From NCBI RefSeq assembly GCF_009604425.1, contig NZ_WEGI01000023.1, positions 1 to 64,000 on the forward strand: a DNA stretch of 64,000 bases. The letters are read 5' to 3'. This stretch comes from Nocardia aurantia. Lineage in GTDB: Bacteria > Actinomycetota > Actinomycetes > Mycobacteriales > Mycobacteriaceae. Both the position numbers and the translations under genes were made by a program. Under the pieces are notes generated by a model. It was given only the letters and a program-made list of their open reading frames with translations, did no database searches and was not told where the DNA came from. Positions 16,298 to 23,914 of this stretch are shown here, piece after piece. Within the stretch, counting starts at the first letter, position 1, and each line of letters starts with the position of its first letter.

Positions 16298-17038
16298 TCA
16301 CCGCCCCGGTCGAGGGTACGGCAGATGCTCGCGCGGCGGCGAACCGTTCGATCCGACGACATTCGTCACGAGGTGCAGCCGCCGGCGGCGAGGATCGGTC
16401 AGGGCCGGGAGCAGCAGGGCAGGCATCCCGACATCGACCGCGACTCCGTCGCGAGCGGGATTGTCTCCAACCATGAGGGTTTCCTCGGCGCTCGTGCCGA
16501 GCAGCCCGAGCGCCAGGCGGAAGATGGCAGGATCGGGCTTTTGTATCCCGTGTTCGCCGGAGAGAACGAACCGGTCGACCGAACCGAGCAGTCGCGCTTT
16601 CTCGAACATCGGTCTGATATCGAAATGGATATTACTGAGAACGCCGATCTTGCACCCACTTTCGATCAGAGCAGCGAACGCCGCCGGAGCATCGACGGCG
16701 AATTCGTTCAGGGAGGCATCCGAATCCACATCGAAAAGTGCGTCCGCCAGCTCCTCGTCCAGAGCGGCGTCCCGGAAGACCGTGTAGTAGGTCTCGCGAT
16801 GCCGGGCGTAACTGGTGTTGCCGTCCGGCGCCCGGAGGCGGTTCGGCCGACCGGCCGCCTCCCGAATATCGTGCAGCAGTGCGGTAACCGCGACGTCGTC
16901 GCACACACGCCCGGCCCGGCGCAACGCCTCTCGCACCCAGCCGTGCGGGGTTAGTTCCGAAACCAGCGTGCCACGCCAGTCGAAAATTACCGCTCGGATC
17001 GAAAAAGGTTTGGGCTCAGTAATTGTCGGCATGTACAT
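16298..17038 (-). CDS. HAD-superfamily hydrolase with altered nucleophile loop
   Basis: 246 aa from ATG 17038 (ATG 17032 also possible). Motif I reads FDWRGTLV: the nucleophilic Asp20 is present, but the second Asp of the DxD general acid/base pair is Arg. Motif II is LSNIH, motif III Lys lies in IQKPDP, and motif IV is MVGDNPARDG. A helical cap follows motif I. The Arg substitution argues against a typical phosphatase; phosphonatase-, dehalogenase-like or non-catalytic roles are possible. It probably forms a two-gene unit with the ADP-ribosylglycohydrolase-like gene downstream. Confidence 0.75.
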   Translation of the reverse strand: MYMPTITEPKPFSIRAVIFDWRGTLVSELTPHGWVREALRRAGRVCDDVAVTALLHDIREAAGRPNRLRAPDGNTSYARHRETYYTVFRDAALDEELADALFDVDSDASLNEFAVDAPAAFAALIESGCKIGVLSNIHFDIRPMFEKARLLGSVDRFVLSGEHGIQKPDPAIFRLALGLLGTSAEETLMVGDNPARDGVAVDVGMPALLLPALTDPRRRRLHLVTNVVGSNGSPPREHLPYPRPGR

Positions 17039-17204
17039 AAAGGCTACGGCGCTCGCACCCCCGGATGAACCGGGCGGAAACCGCTCCGCTGCCGAACCAC
17101 TGCCTTTTCGATGATCCTCCGGTGCCATAACGTGCGGGGTCCGGCGCGGCCCAATTTCGTTGGTAGCCCTCGTGAATCGCGGCGGGCGTCGCGCACTGCG
17201 GTTT

Positions 17205-17684
17205 TCAGGTGGCCGCCGGGTCGGTGGAGTCGAGTTTGCGCACCCGCGCGCGGTGGGCCTCGACCGGCCGGCCGTCGGGTGTGGTGTAGGTCAGTTCCGG
17301 GATCGGGTCATCGGTGACGGCGTCGACCAGGACCGAATGCGGTTCGCCGGGATCGAAGGCATGGCGCTGCCCCCATTGGCGCAGGCTCACAACGAGATCG
17401 AACAGGTCGACGCCGTCCTCGGTGAGGGTGTACTCCTGGAATCGGCTGCCGTCGGAGGCCGGTTCGACCCGCAGCACACCGATTGCCACCAGATTGCGCA
17501 GCCGGTCGGACAGGATGTTCTTCGCCACGCCGAGGTTGCGCTGGAACTGCCCGAACCGGGTCACACCGTCGAAGGCGTCGCGGATTATCAGCAGCGACCA
17601 CTTGTCCCCGAGCAGATCCACCGTGCGCGCTACCGGGCAGCCCGGATCGGTCCACGGCCGATGGCCGGTCACCGCGTCACTCAT
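17205..17684 (-). CDS. HxlR-family winged-helix regulator
   Basis: 159 aa from ATG 17684, preceded by AAGGAG at 17688-17693. The HxlR signature CPVARTVDLLGDKWSLLIIRDA is near the N-terminus, followed by RFGQFQRNLGVAKNILSDRLRNL. A C-terminal extension of about 50 residues follows the winged helix. The gene is divergent from the MFS transporter at 17808. The intergenic inverted repeat at 17747-17767 is the best operator candidate. HxlR proteins often sense electrophiles or quinones through the conserved Cys; Cys is present here in the GCPV motif. Confidence 0.88.
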   Translation of the reverse strand: MSDAVTGHRPWTDPGCPVARTVDLLGDKWSLLIIRDAFDGVTRFGQFQRNLGVAKNILSDRLRNLVAIGVLRVEPASDGSRFQEYTLTEDGVDLFDLVVSLRQWGQRHAFDPGEPHSVLVDAVTDDPIPELTYTTPDGRPVEAHRARVRKLDSTDPAAT

Positions 17685-17746
17685 CGCACTCCTTCGCACA
17701 TCCGCCATCGCCCTGATGGTTGCATATTACTACCACCGCGGGCATG

Positions 17747-17767
17747 ATGGTTTTGATTTGAAACCAT
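17747..17767. promoter_or_regulatory. inverted repeat between hxlR-type and MFS genes (operator candidate)
   Basis: ATGGTTT and AAACCAT are perfect 7-bp inverted arms separated by 7 bp in the divergent promoter region. A looser related half site (ATGGTT) occurs about 30 bp closer to the regulator. Position and symmetry suit a dimeric winged-helix repressor. Confidence 0.5.
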
Positions 17768-17807
17768 GCTGCGGCGGACGGCCGCTGCCCAAGCGTGAGG
17801 AATTGCG

Positions 17808-19043
17808 TTGGACCTCAGTGGCGATGCCGAAGCCGCGGCGACGATCGATATGCGCTCGGCCGTGCTGCTCGCGGTGGCGTGCGGTCTGGCGGTGGCCGAC
17901 GTCTACTACGCCCAACCGCTGGTCGAGCAGATCGGCGCGGACCTCGGCATCGGCCGCGGCGCCCTCGGGCTGATCACGGCCACGACCCAGGGCGGCTACC
18001 TGCTCGGACTGGTACTGATCGTCCCGCTGGGTGATCTGGTCGAGCGCCGCCGCCTGATCGTGGCCCTGATGGTCATCGCGGCGTGCGCCCTGATCGCGGT
18101 CGTCGCGGCACCGGGGATGGTCTGGCTGTTCGCCGCGAACGCGCTGGTCGGTTCGGCGTCGGTCGTGGTACAGGTCATCGTCGCCTACGCCGCCGCGTCG
18201 AGTGCGCCACAGCGGCGGGGCCGTGTGGTGGGCACGGTGACCAGTGGCGTGGTGATCGGAATCCTGCTGGCCCGCTTGGTGTCCGGCTGGGTCGCCGAGC
18301 TGGCGGGCTGGCGCGCGATGTACGCGGTGGCGGCCGTGACCATGCTCGGCATGGCGGGTGTCCTGGCCGGTGTGCTGCCGCGCGATCGGATCGCCCGGCC
18401 GCGGGTGCCGTACCTCCGGTTGATCACCACGACCCTGGTCATGGGCATCCGCGAGCCGGTGGTGCGTGTCCGCGCGGCGATCGGGCTGCTGATGTTCACC
18501 GCATTCGGTGCCGTGTGGGGTGCGATGGCGTTGCCGCTGACGGCGGCGCCCTGGCATCTGTCCACCGGCGAGATCGGCATGTTCGCCCTCGTGGGCGCGG
18601 CCGGTGCGCTGGGAGCGACCGGCGCCGGACGGCTGGCCGACCGCGGGCACGCCCGCACGGTCACCGCGATCGCCCTGGTGATGCTGACGCTGTCGTGGGC
18701 GGCGATCGCGGCGGCCCCCTGGTCGCTGCCGCTGCTCGCACTGGGCGTGGTGGCGCTGGATCTGGCGATCCAGGCACTGCACGTGACCAATCAGCAACTG
18801 ATCGTGGCCGTCGACCCCACGGCCAGCAGCCGCCTGATCGCCGGATACATGATCTTCTACTCGCTCGGCAGCGGCACCGGCGCGGCCGTGGCGACGACTC
18901 TCTACAGCGTCACCGGATGGAGCGGCGTGTGCGTCTTCGGCGCCGCGATATCCGCACTGGCACTGGGTGTTCGGTTCTTCGACCGACCCGTCACCGGATC
19001 TCCCGACGCACACCCGATCCCAGCGAACGCCACCTGCGAATGA
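17808..19043 (+). CDS. MFS transporter (drug/proton antiporter type)
   Basis: 411 aa with 12 predicted membrane segments. MFS markers are the early VADVYYAQPLVEQI helix, GDLVERRRLIV (motif A between TM2 and TM3), and a central cytoplasmic loop near RDRIARPRVPYLR. The predicted start is TTG 17808, preceded by AGGAA. Divergent arrangement with the HxlR regulator suggests inducible export of a toxic metabolite. Substrate unknown. Confidence 0.82.
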   Translation: MDLSGDAEAAATIDMRSAVLLAVACGLAVADVYYAQPLVEQIGADLGIGRGALGLITATTQGGYLLGLVLIVPLGDLVERRRLIVALMVIAACALIAVVAAPGMVWLFAANALVGSASVVVQVIVAYAAASSAPQRRGRVVGTVTSGVVIGILLARLVSGWVAELAGWRAMYAVAAVTMLGMAGVLAGVLPRDRIARPRVPYLRLITTTLVMGIREPVVRVRAAIGLLMFTAFGAVWGAMALPLTAAPWHLSTGEIGMFALVGAAGALGATGAGRLADRGHARTVTAIALVMLTLSWAAIAAAPWSLPLLALGVVALDLAIQALHVTNQQLIVAVDPTASSRLIAGYMIFYSLGSGTGAAVATTLYSVTGWSGVCVFGAAISALALGVRFFDRPVTGSPDAHPIPANATCE

Positions 19044-19212
19044 AACTCGCACTCGCACTTAGGATTACGCGAGCATCCCGAACAGGCATCGGATCCCCCG
19101 ACCGTGACCGCTGCGCCCGGGCCGACCAGCGACCACAACCGCCGAACCAACTGCGCCGCCGGCACGTCGGACGCCGGCCGGGTCCCGCAGCAGAGGACCC
19201 GATCGGGTGCGA

Positions 19213-19695
19213 TTACTCGGGCGAGGCGATGTCGAAACGCAGGCGAGCGGTCTCGACGCTCATGCCCATGGCCGCGGCGATCGCCTGCCATTCGATCTGC
19301 TGCTCGCGCAATCGCCCGATCCAACCGGTCAGCTCCGCCTCGACCCGCTCGGCGCTGCGCAGCAACACGGGAAGCATGGCGAGGATGTCCGCAGTGGGGT
19401 AGTCGGGTCGAGACGATCGGGCCGACCCGGTCCCGGCGGAATCGTCGATGATGTTCGCCGACAACGCAACACACTCATCGCAGATGTACACGCCCGGCCC
19501 GGCGACGAGCTTGGCCACAGTGGTGTGGGGCTTGCCGCAGAACGAGCAATGCATGAGCACGTCGTGGGTATGAGCGGTGGAAGACATGCGGGTCTCCTGT
19601 TCGAGGCGAATTCTCCGCAGCGCGGTCGCATAAGGCTCACCGGTCCGGGCGACGCGCGACCTGACCCGACGCTTCAGATGCTTCTTCGTCGTCAT
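19213..19695 (-). CDS. stand-alone ClpX-type C4 zinc-finger protein
   Basis: 160 aa. A C4 zinc finger homologous to the ClpX N-terminal domain (CSFCGK ... [10 protein letters not shown]) lies at about residues 50-83 with no AAA+ ATPase after it. The basic N-terminus contains [23 protein letters not shown]. The C-terminal ~70 residues are helical and end in an HTH-like [21 protein letters not shown]. ClpX zinc domains recruit adaptors and substrates, so this may be an adaptor, decoy or regulator for Clp proteolysis. A shorter start (about 19587) would remove the basic region. Confidence 0.7.
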   Translation of the reverse strand: MTTKKHLKRRVRSRVARTGEPYATALRRIRLEQETRMSSTAHTHDVLMHCSFCGKPHTTVAKLVAGPGVYICDECVALSANIIDDSAGTGSARSSRPDYPTADILAMLPVLLRSAERVEAELTGWIGRLREQQIEWQAIAAAMGMSVETARLRFDIASPE

Positions 19696-19949
19696 CCGGT
19701 CTCACACACTCCGATCGGCGCCCCAGCTGCACCTGCGGAATGGACAACGGAAAACGACCCGAGGACATGATCCCCTTTGTCTCCGAATGCCGGCCGTGCT
19801 GGGTGGCCGACGGGAGAGAGGCGCGGAACTCGCCGACGCCATCGTGACCGATCCGGTCGGTGAAGTCAATCGACCCTACCGGCGGCGCACGGCCTCGATG
19901 CCGCAGCAGATGGTGCGTGATACAGCGCAGGTTCGATGTCCGGCCTCGG

Positions 19950-20768
19950 TCAGATCGCCGGCTTCACCGCCGACACGATGTAGTAGTCGAGTCGGCCGTC
20001 CTGGTACGCCCGGAACCAGTTGCGGCACCAGTGGTTCTCGTACCCGGTGTGCAGCATCCAGGCGTCGTATCCATGCCACACGTGTTCGCCGATGGACTCG
20101 ACCTCGACCGGTTCGAAGCCGGTCGTCCGGAGCGTCTCGGCGAAGGAGCCGATCGGGGTCACAACATCGACCCCGTTGCGGATGGTCTCGATGAGTGGCG
20201 CCAGACGTTGTGCGGAGTCATCGGCGGTGGTGAAGAACGTCGTCAGGGTGAGCCTGCCGCCCGGCTTCAGGATTCGGATCACCTCGGAGGCGAAGCCCGG
20301 CAGATCCTCGAAGTGCTGCGCTGCCTCGACAGAGATGCAGCTGTCGAATACCTCACGCGGGAAGGGCATATCGAACGCCGAGCCTTGACGGAACGACAGC
20401 CGGCCGGGCTGCGCCGCCAGCACATCGGCGTTGACCCGCTCGGCCCGCGCAACCTGATCGTCGGAGAGATCGAGCCCGACGAGCCGCTGCGGGCCGAACT
20501 CCCGCAGGACGAGCGCCGCGCCAACGCCGATGCCACAGCCGACCTCCAGCACCGCGTCGTTTCCGCCGATATCGGCGCGGCGCAACACTTCTCGATACAG
20601 ATCGGCCTGGCTGGCGGTCCGCTGGTCCAGGGTGATCCGGCCGGGGACGACGTCGTGGGGCCAGTACCCGAAGTTGATGAAGTGGCCCGAGAAGAGCTTG
20701 CTGGCACTGAGATCGCCGCTGCCGTACATGATCGCGCGCCGAGAAGCGTCGGCGTCGCGTGTGGCCAT
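19950..20768 (-). CDS. SAM-dependent class I methyltransferase
   Basis: 272 aa from ATG 20768. SAM motif I is VLEVGCGIGVGAALV, motif II lies around SCISVEAAQHF, and motif III is RILKPGGRLTL. The N-terminal segment (YGSGDLSASKLFSGHFINFGYW) resembles small-molecule C/O-methyltransferases of secondary metabolism that act on sugars or polyketides. The gene stands alone between the zinc-finger protein and the toxin-antitoxin pair, so its substrate cannot be inferred. Confidence 0.82.
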   Translation of the reverse strand: MATRDADASRRAIMYGSGDLSASKLFSGHFINFGYWPHDVVPGRITLDQRTASQADLYREVLRRADIGGNDAVLEVGCGIGVGAALVLREFGPQRLVGLDLSDDQVARAERVNADVLAAQPGRLSFRQGSAFDMPFPREVFDSCISVEAAQHFEDLPGFASEVIRILKPGGRLTLTTFFTTADDSAQRLAPLIETIRNGVDVVTPIGSFAETLRTTGFEPVEVESIGEHVWHGYDAWMLHTGYENHWCRNWFRAYQDGRLDYYIVSAVKPAI

Positions 20769-20952
20769 GGAAGATATTTTCGCCTGAAACACCCTGCCGT
20801 GTCACGAAATTCGCTTCGCACGTGCCGGACCGTACGCTGGGGTGGCGCCGCAATGCCGGATCGAGCCGCGACACCGAGCAACTCGGGCCGCGGACCAGAG
20901 CTCATGTCGTGCAACTATTCTCGCGCAGCCTTTTATTGCAATGGCCGGTTGA

Positions 20953-21474
20953 TCAGGTAGATGGTCGCGAGGTGTATTCGGTCCAGCGGTCGACAGCCTG
21001 TTCGAGATCGAGCGCGGCGACCTCCGCAGGAGCCATCCCCGCGGTGTGAATCAACCGCTGTGCGAGCCAATCCGGGACGGGTTCACGGGTCGGGGACGGC
21101 GGAATGCCGAGCGATTCGACACTACGGCCCAGCCGCTCGACAACCGCCTCGAGCTTGTCGAATTCCGGGATTCGGCTGGCAGCCGCTACGATGCGCGCAG
21201 TTGCTTCCGCGTAGACCTCGGAGTCAGCGCGTGCTCCGATCGCCCGGATCTCGCAAATCTCGATGATCTGCTGATCGACGACACGATAAACGATCCGCCA
21301 GGTGTTGCGACCGACCACAAGCTTCCGGAACCCGGTGAGTTCTCCGCCCAGTGGGTAGCCGGCTCGTGGTGAATCCAGCAGCAGGAGAACCTTTTTCAGG
21401 ACTTTGGGCGCAGCGTCCGGACCGATTTTTCGAAGATCATCGATCGCCGTATCGGTGAAGACGATTTCGACCAT
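20953..21474 (-). CDS. RelE/ParE-type toxin with long C-terminal extension
   Basis: 173 aa from ATG 21474, five bases after the antitoxin's stop. Residues 1-95 match the RelE fold: VEIVFTDTAIDDLRKIG, GELTGFRKLVVGRNTWRIVYRV, then IEICEIRAIGAR. RelE/ParE toxins are usually 85-105 aa. Here a further ~75 residues follow (ending LEQAVDRWTEYTSRPST) that I do not recognise. Known for the family: ribosome-dependent mRNA cleavage or gyrase inhibition, neutralised by the partner. Transcribed with the antitoxin. Confidence 0.8.
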   Translation of the reverse strand: MVEIVFTDTAIDDLRKIGPDAAPKVLKKVLLLLDSPRAGYPLGGELTGFRKLVVGRNTWRIVYRVVDQQIIEICEIRAIGARADSEVYAEATARIVAAASRIPEFDKLEAVVERLGRSVESLGIPPSPTREPVPDWLAQRLIHTAGMAPAEVAALDLEQAVDRWTEYTSRPST

Positions 21475-21478
21475 CGGA

Positions 21479-21760
21479 TTACTCGTGGTCATCGAGTTCG
21501 GCGAGGGATTCTCTCGTGTGACCGAAGGCGTCGAGCACCTCGTCGAGTGGCGCCCGGTTGCCATTGTCCGTCGCGGCCCGGGCCAGCACCAGCGCGAGGT
21601 CACGTAGGTCGGACTCCGCACGATCCAGTTCAGCCAGCCGATTCATACTGACAACCGCGGCGACCGGGCGATGATGACGAGTCACTACCAGGTCGGTACC
21701 GCCCTCGGCATCCGCTACCAGCCCGGCGACGCCTCGCTGCGCGGCGTCCGAAACGCTCAA
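21479..21760 (-). CDS. Phd/YefM-type antitoxin
   Basis: 93 aa if started at TTG 21760. The Phd fold is visible in SVSDAAQRGVAGLVADAEGG, TDLVVTRHHRPVAAVVSM (the beta-strand/helix core) and the variable C-terminal toxin-binding region rich in Asp/Glu. The frame stays open upstream to a TAA at 21806-21808 and encodes SILRNVQEL, which looks homologous to family N-termini, so the true start may lie slightly upstream at a non-canonical codon. A minus-strand -10-like TAATCT lies at 21803-21808. Antitoxin first, toxin second is the usual type II order. Confidence 0.75.
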   Translation of the reverse strand: MSVSDAAQRGVAGLVADAEGGTDLVVTRHHRPVAAVVSMNRLAELDRAESDLRDLALVLARAATDNGNRAPLDEVLDAFGHTRESLAELDDHE

Positions 21761-21858
21761 CTCCTGAACGTTGCGCAGGATGGACTGTACAGATTTCCAG
21801 CTAGATTAAAACCTAGACCGCTGATCTCACGATCGGACCATCTCCCTGCGCCGATACC

Positions 21859-21888
21859 AAAAAACCGCAGGTTGAAACCTACGGTTTT
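21859..21888 (-). terminator. Rho-independent terminator of the tRNA-Ala gene
   Basis: On the minus strand AAAACCG-T-AGGTT pairs with AACCT-G-CGGTTTTTT (one internal mismatch, short loop), ending in a T run. It lies 6 nt beyond the tRNA 3' end and before the antitoxin gene on the same strand. Confidence 0.8.
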
Positions 21889-21894
21889 AGAAAG

Positions 21895-21967
21895 TGGAGC
21901 TAAGGGGATTCGAACCCCTGACCCCCACACTGCCAGTGTGGTGCGCTACCAGCTGCGCCATAGCCCC
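21895..21967 (-). tRNA. tRNA-Ala (anticodon GGC)
   Basis: The minus strand folds as a complete 73-nt cloverleaf. The acceptor stem pairs GGGGCTA with TAGCTCC (one G-U) and the discriminator is A73. The D arm contains AGCTGGTAGCGC. The anticodon stem CCACA/TGTGG encloses CTGGCAG with anticodon GGC, and the T arm has GGTTCGAATCC. No CCA is encoded. Confidence 0.95.
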
Positions 21968-22095
21968 TGGTTGTTCAGTTGTTGTTTGCCCGCGGGGATG
22001 TTCCCCGCTGGCCTGGATGAAGTTACACCACCGTTTGCCACGGGACCAAATCGCCTGGACGCAGGGGTGGTGGAACGGGCGTTCGAACGGTAGGC

Positions 22096-22111
22096 TCGAA
22101 CACATGTTCGA
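22096..22111. promoter_or_regulatory. SOS box (LexA site) at the start of the DUF222 gene
   Basis: TCGAACACATGTTCGA exactly fits the mycobacterial/actinobacterial LexA consensus TCGAAC-N4-GTTCGA. The ATG start of the gene (22104) is inside the box and the -10 box TAGGCT (22091-22096) abuts it, so LexA binding would block initiation at a leaderless promoter. Confidence 0.85.
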
Positions 22112-23501
22112 CAGCGGAGAGCTTCAGGCGATGAGCGATGAGGTGCTGGTCGACGCGTTGCGGCGGGCACATGGGGCGGCGGCGTTCGCGCAGGCCGCGG
22201 AGGTGCGGGCGGTGCGGGAGTTGTATCGGCGCCGGCGCGCGGAAGGGCGGCATGGCGGTGTTGCGGCCGGGGAGTTCGCGGCGGCGGAGGCCATGGCGGC
22301 GGTGCAGGTCGGGGAGTCGGTTGCCGCGGCGTTGATCGATGTCGGGGTGGGGCTGGATCAGATGCCGCGGACCTCGGCGGCGTTCGAGTCGGGGCTGATC
22401 GATCTGGCGCGGGCTCAGGTCATCGTGGAGGCTGTGCGGGATCTGCCGGTCGAGGTGCTCGGCGAGGTGGAGCAGACGCTGGTGGAGACCGCGGCGCGGT
22501 CCACGCCGGGTCGGTTGCGGCAGACGGCTCGGCGGTGGGTGACGAAGATCGATCCGGGGGGTGAGCAGCGGCGGCGGGAGCAGCGGGAGCTGGATCGGGA
22601 TGTGCGCATCTCGGCGTTGCAGGACGGGGTCGCGTTGTTCGACGGGGTGCTGCCGGCGATGGGGGCTCAGGTCGTCGCCAATCGATTGCGGGAGATGGGA
22701 GCGCGGGTGTGTTCGGAGGATCCGCGGAACGCGGCGCAGCGGCGGGCCGACGCGCTGGTGGCGCTGGCGCAGGGGGAGGCGATGCTCACCTGCGCGTGTG
22801 GGCGGGCGGAGTGCCCGGCCGCGGCGGAGCCGGCCGTGGGTAGTCGGGTGCTGGTGCAGGTCGGGGTGTCGTTCGAGGCGCTGGCCGGGTTGTCGGAGGA
22901 CCCGGGGTTGCTGGCGGGGTACGGGCCGGTGGATGCGGCGCTGGTGCGGCGGATCGCGGAACAGGCACGGCTGCAAGTGATTCCGGAGCAGGCGGAGGCC
23001 GGGGAGGCTCGGGTCGCGATGGACGGGCAGTGCCGGTTTCCCGGATGTACCGTCGCCGCGGCGGAATGTGTTCCGGAGACACCCGATTCGGAGGGTGGTT
23101 CCCCGCCGCGGCGGACCGGGCGGGGGCCGGGGGGTCGTGGCGCGGCCGGACAGGCCGGCGCACAACGGGATTCGGCGGTCGCGGGAGGTACGGGAGCGCT
23201 CTGTGCCCACCATCATCGGCTGCGGTTGTCGGCTAGTGGATGGCGGGTGCGGCGGCTCGACGGGGATCGGGTGGGGTGGACCAGTCCTACCGGGGATCGG
23301 CACACCACCGTGCGGGAGGGGGCTCGATATCTGTTTCCGCACAGCGACTCCGAGGCACCGGATATCCGGATCGCCACGGCGGCAATGGTTTCGATTACCA
23401 CACAGCCCGGACTCGATCTGACGTATCCGATTTCGACGCATCGGCAGTCGGCGGCGTCGACACCCGAGGATGCGGCGACCGAGGGGCCGGTGGCGTGGTG
23501 A
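22104..23501 (+). CDS. DUF222/13E12-repeat family protein with degenerate HNH domain
   Basis: 465 aa. The DUF222 helical domain occupies residues about 8-290 (VLVDALRRAHG, ESGLIDLARAQVIVEAVRDL, RRADALVALAQGEA). The C-terminus opens like an HNH module (GQCRFPGCTVAAAECV) and closes with LCAHHHRLRLSASGWRVRRL. The intervening DH...N residues are replaced by Gly/Arg/Pro-rich sequence (about 23065-23195), suggesting loss of the metal site. Start ATG 22104 follows TAGGCT by 7 nt. Family members in mycobacteria are DNA-damage inducible repetitive elements, consistent with the SOS box covering this start. Confidence 0.82.
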   Translation: MFDSGELQAMSDEVLVDALRRAHGAAAFAQAAEVRAVRELYRRRRAEGRHGGVAAGEFAAAEAMAAVQVGESVAAALIDVGVGLDQMPRTSAAFESGLIDLARAQVIVEAVRDLPVEVLGEVEQTLVETAARSTPGRLRQTARRWVTKIDPGGEQRRREQRELDRDVRISALQDGVALFDGVLPAMGAQVVANRLREMGARVCSEDPRNAAQRRADALVALAQGEAMLTCACGRAECPAAAEPAVGSRVLVQVGVSFEALAGLSEDPGLLAGYGPVDAALVRRIAEQARLQVIPEQAEAGEARVAMDGQCRFPGCTVAAAECVPETPDSEGGSPPRRTGRGPGGRGAAGQAGAQRDSAVAGGTGALCAHHHRLRLSASGWRVRRLDGDRVGWTSPTGDRHTTVREGARYLFPHSDSEAPDIRIATAAMVSITTQPGLDLTYPISTHRQSAASTPEDAATEGPVAW

Positions 23502-23563
23502 CCGTTTCGATCGACACCGTCCGCGGCAGCATTGGCACTCCGAACACGAGGACACGGCACGTC

Positions 23564-23812
23564 ATGGAGAACCCGGATCGGCCGCCTCCGCCGACCGTCA
23601 TCGATGTCGGTGTGGAGCGGGAACGGATCGCGGCGCTGGAGCGGTTGCGGCGGCGGCTGGAGGAGGAGCTCGATCGGCGCGGCGCCGGAAGCGATTACGC
23701 GGCCATCGCCGGGCAACTGCGCGATACGGTCAACGCCATCGCGGATGCCCGGAATCGGGTGTACGAGGCGCTGCTCGGCGAGGATCCGGCTGCGCCGGAC
23801 AGTGATCCGTAG
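23564..23812 (+). CDS. small charged coiled-coil protein, function unknown
   Basis: 82 aa from ATG 23564. A proline-rich N-terminus (ENPDRPPPPTVIDVG) precedes a long amphipathic Arg/Glu helix (RIAALERLRRRLEEELDRRG) and a second helix. No enzyme motif is seen. An in-frame GTG at 23498 overlapping the DUF222 stop (GTGA) would give a coupled, 22-residue longer product, so co-expression with the SOS-controlled gene is likely either way. I do not recognise the family. Confidence 0.5.
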   Translation: MENPDRPPPPTVIDVGVERERIAALERLRRRLEEELDRRGAGSDYAAIAGQLRDTVNAIADARNRVYEALLGEDPAAPDSDP

Positions 23813-23868
23813 CATTTGCCGGGCACTAGCCGATACGTCGTTCGCGGCCTACCGCCGCGATCGCGGAT

Positions 23869-23904
23869 CCGGTCCGGGTGGGAGGGGATGACCACCCGGG
23901 CCGG
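23869..23904. terminator. bidirectional hairpin between converging genes
   Basis: CCGGTCCGGGTGG (23869-23881) pairs with CCACCCGGGCCGG (23892-23904): 13 bp with one G-U, 10-nt loop. It lies between the ends of the coiled-coil gene (+) and the DsbA-like gene (-). There is no long T run, as is common in high-GC actinobacteria. Confidence 0.6.
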
Positions 23905-23914
23905 GTATCCGCTG

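Noticed and set aside
21895-21967. tRNA-Ala as an integration site with a duplicated 3' end
   Set aside because: I did not find a second copy of the tRNA 3' segment in the window and see no integrase, so no attachment site is annotated.
22023-23555. 510-codon minus-strand frame opposite the DUF222 gene
   Set aside because: Arg/Pro/His-rich with no recognisable domain; the plus strand carries the DUF222 domain, SOS box and -10 box.
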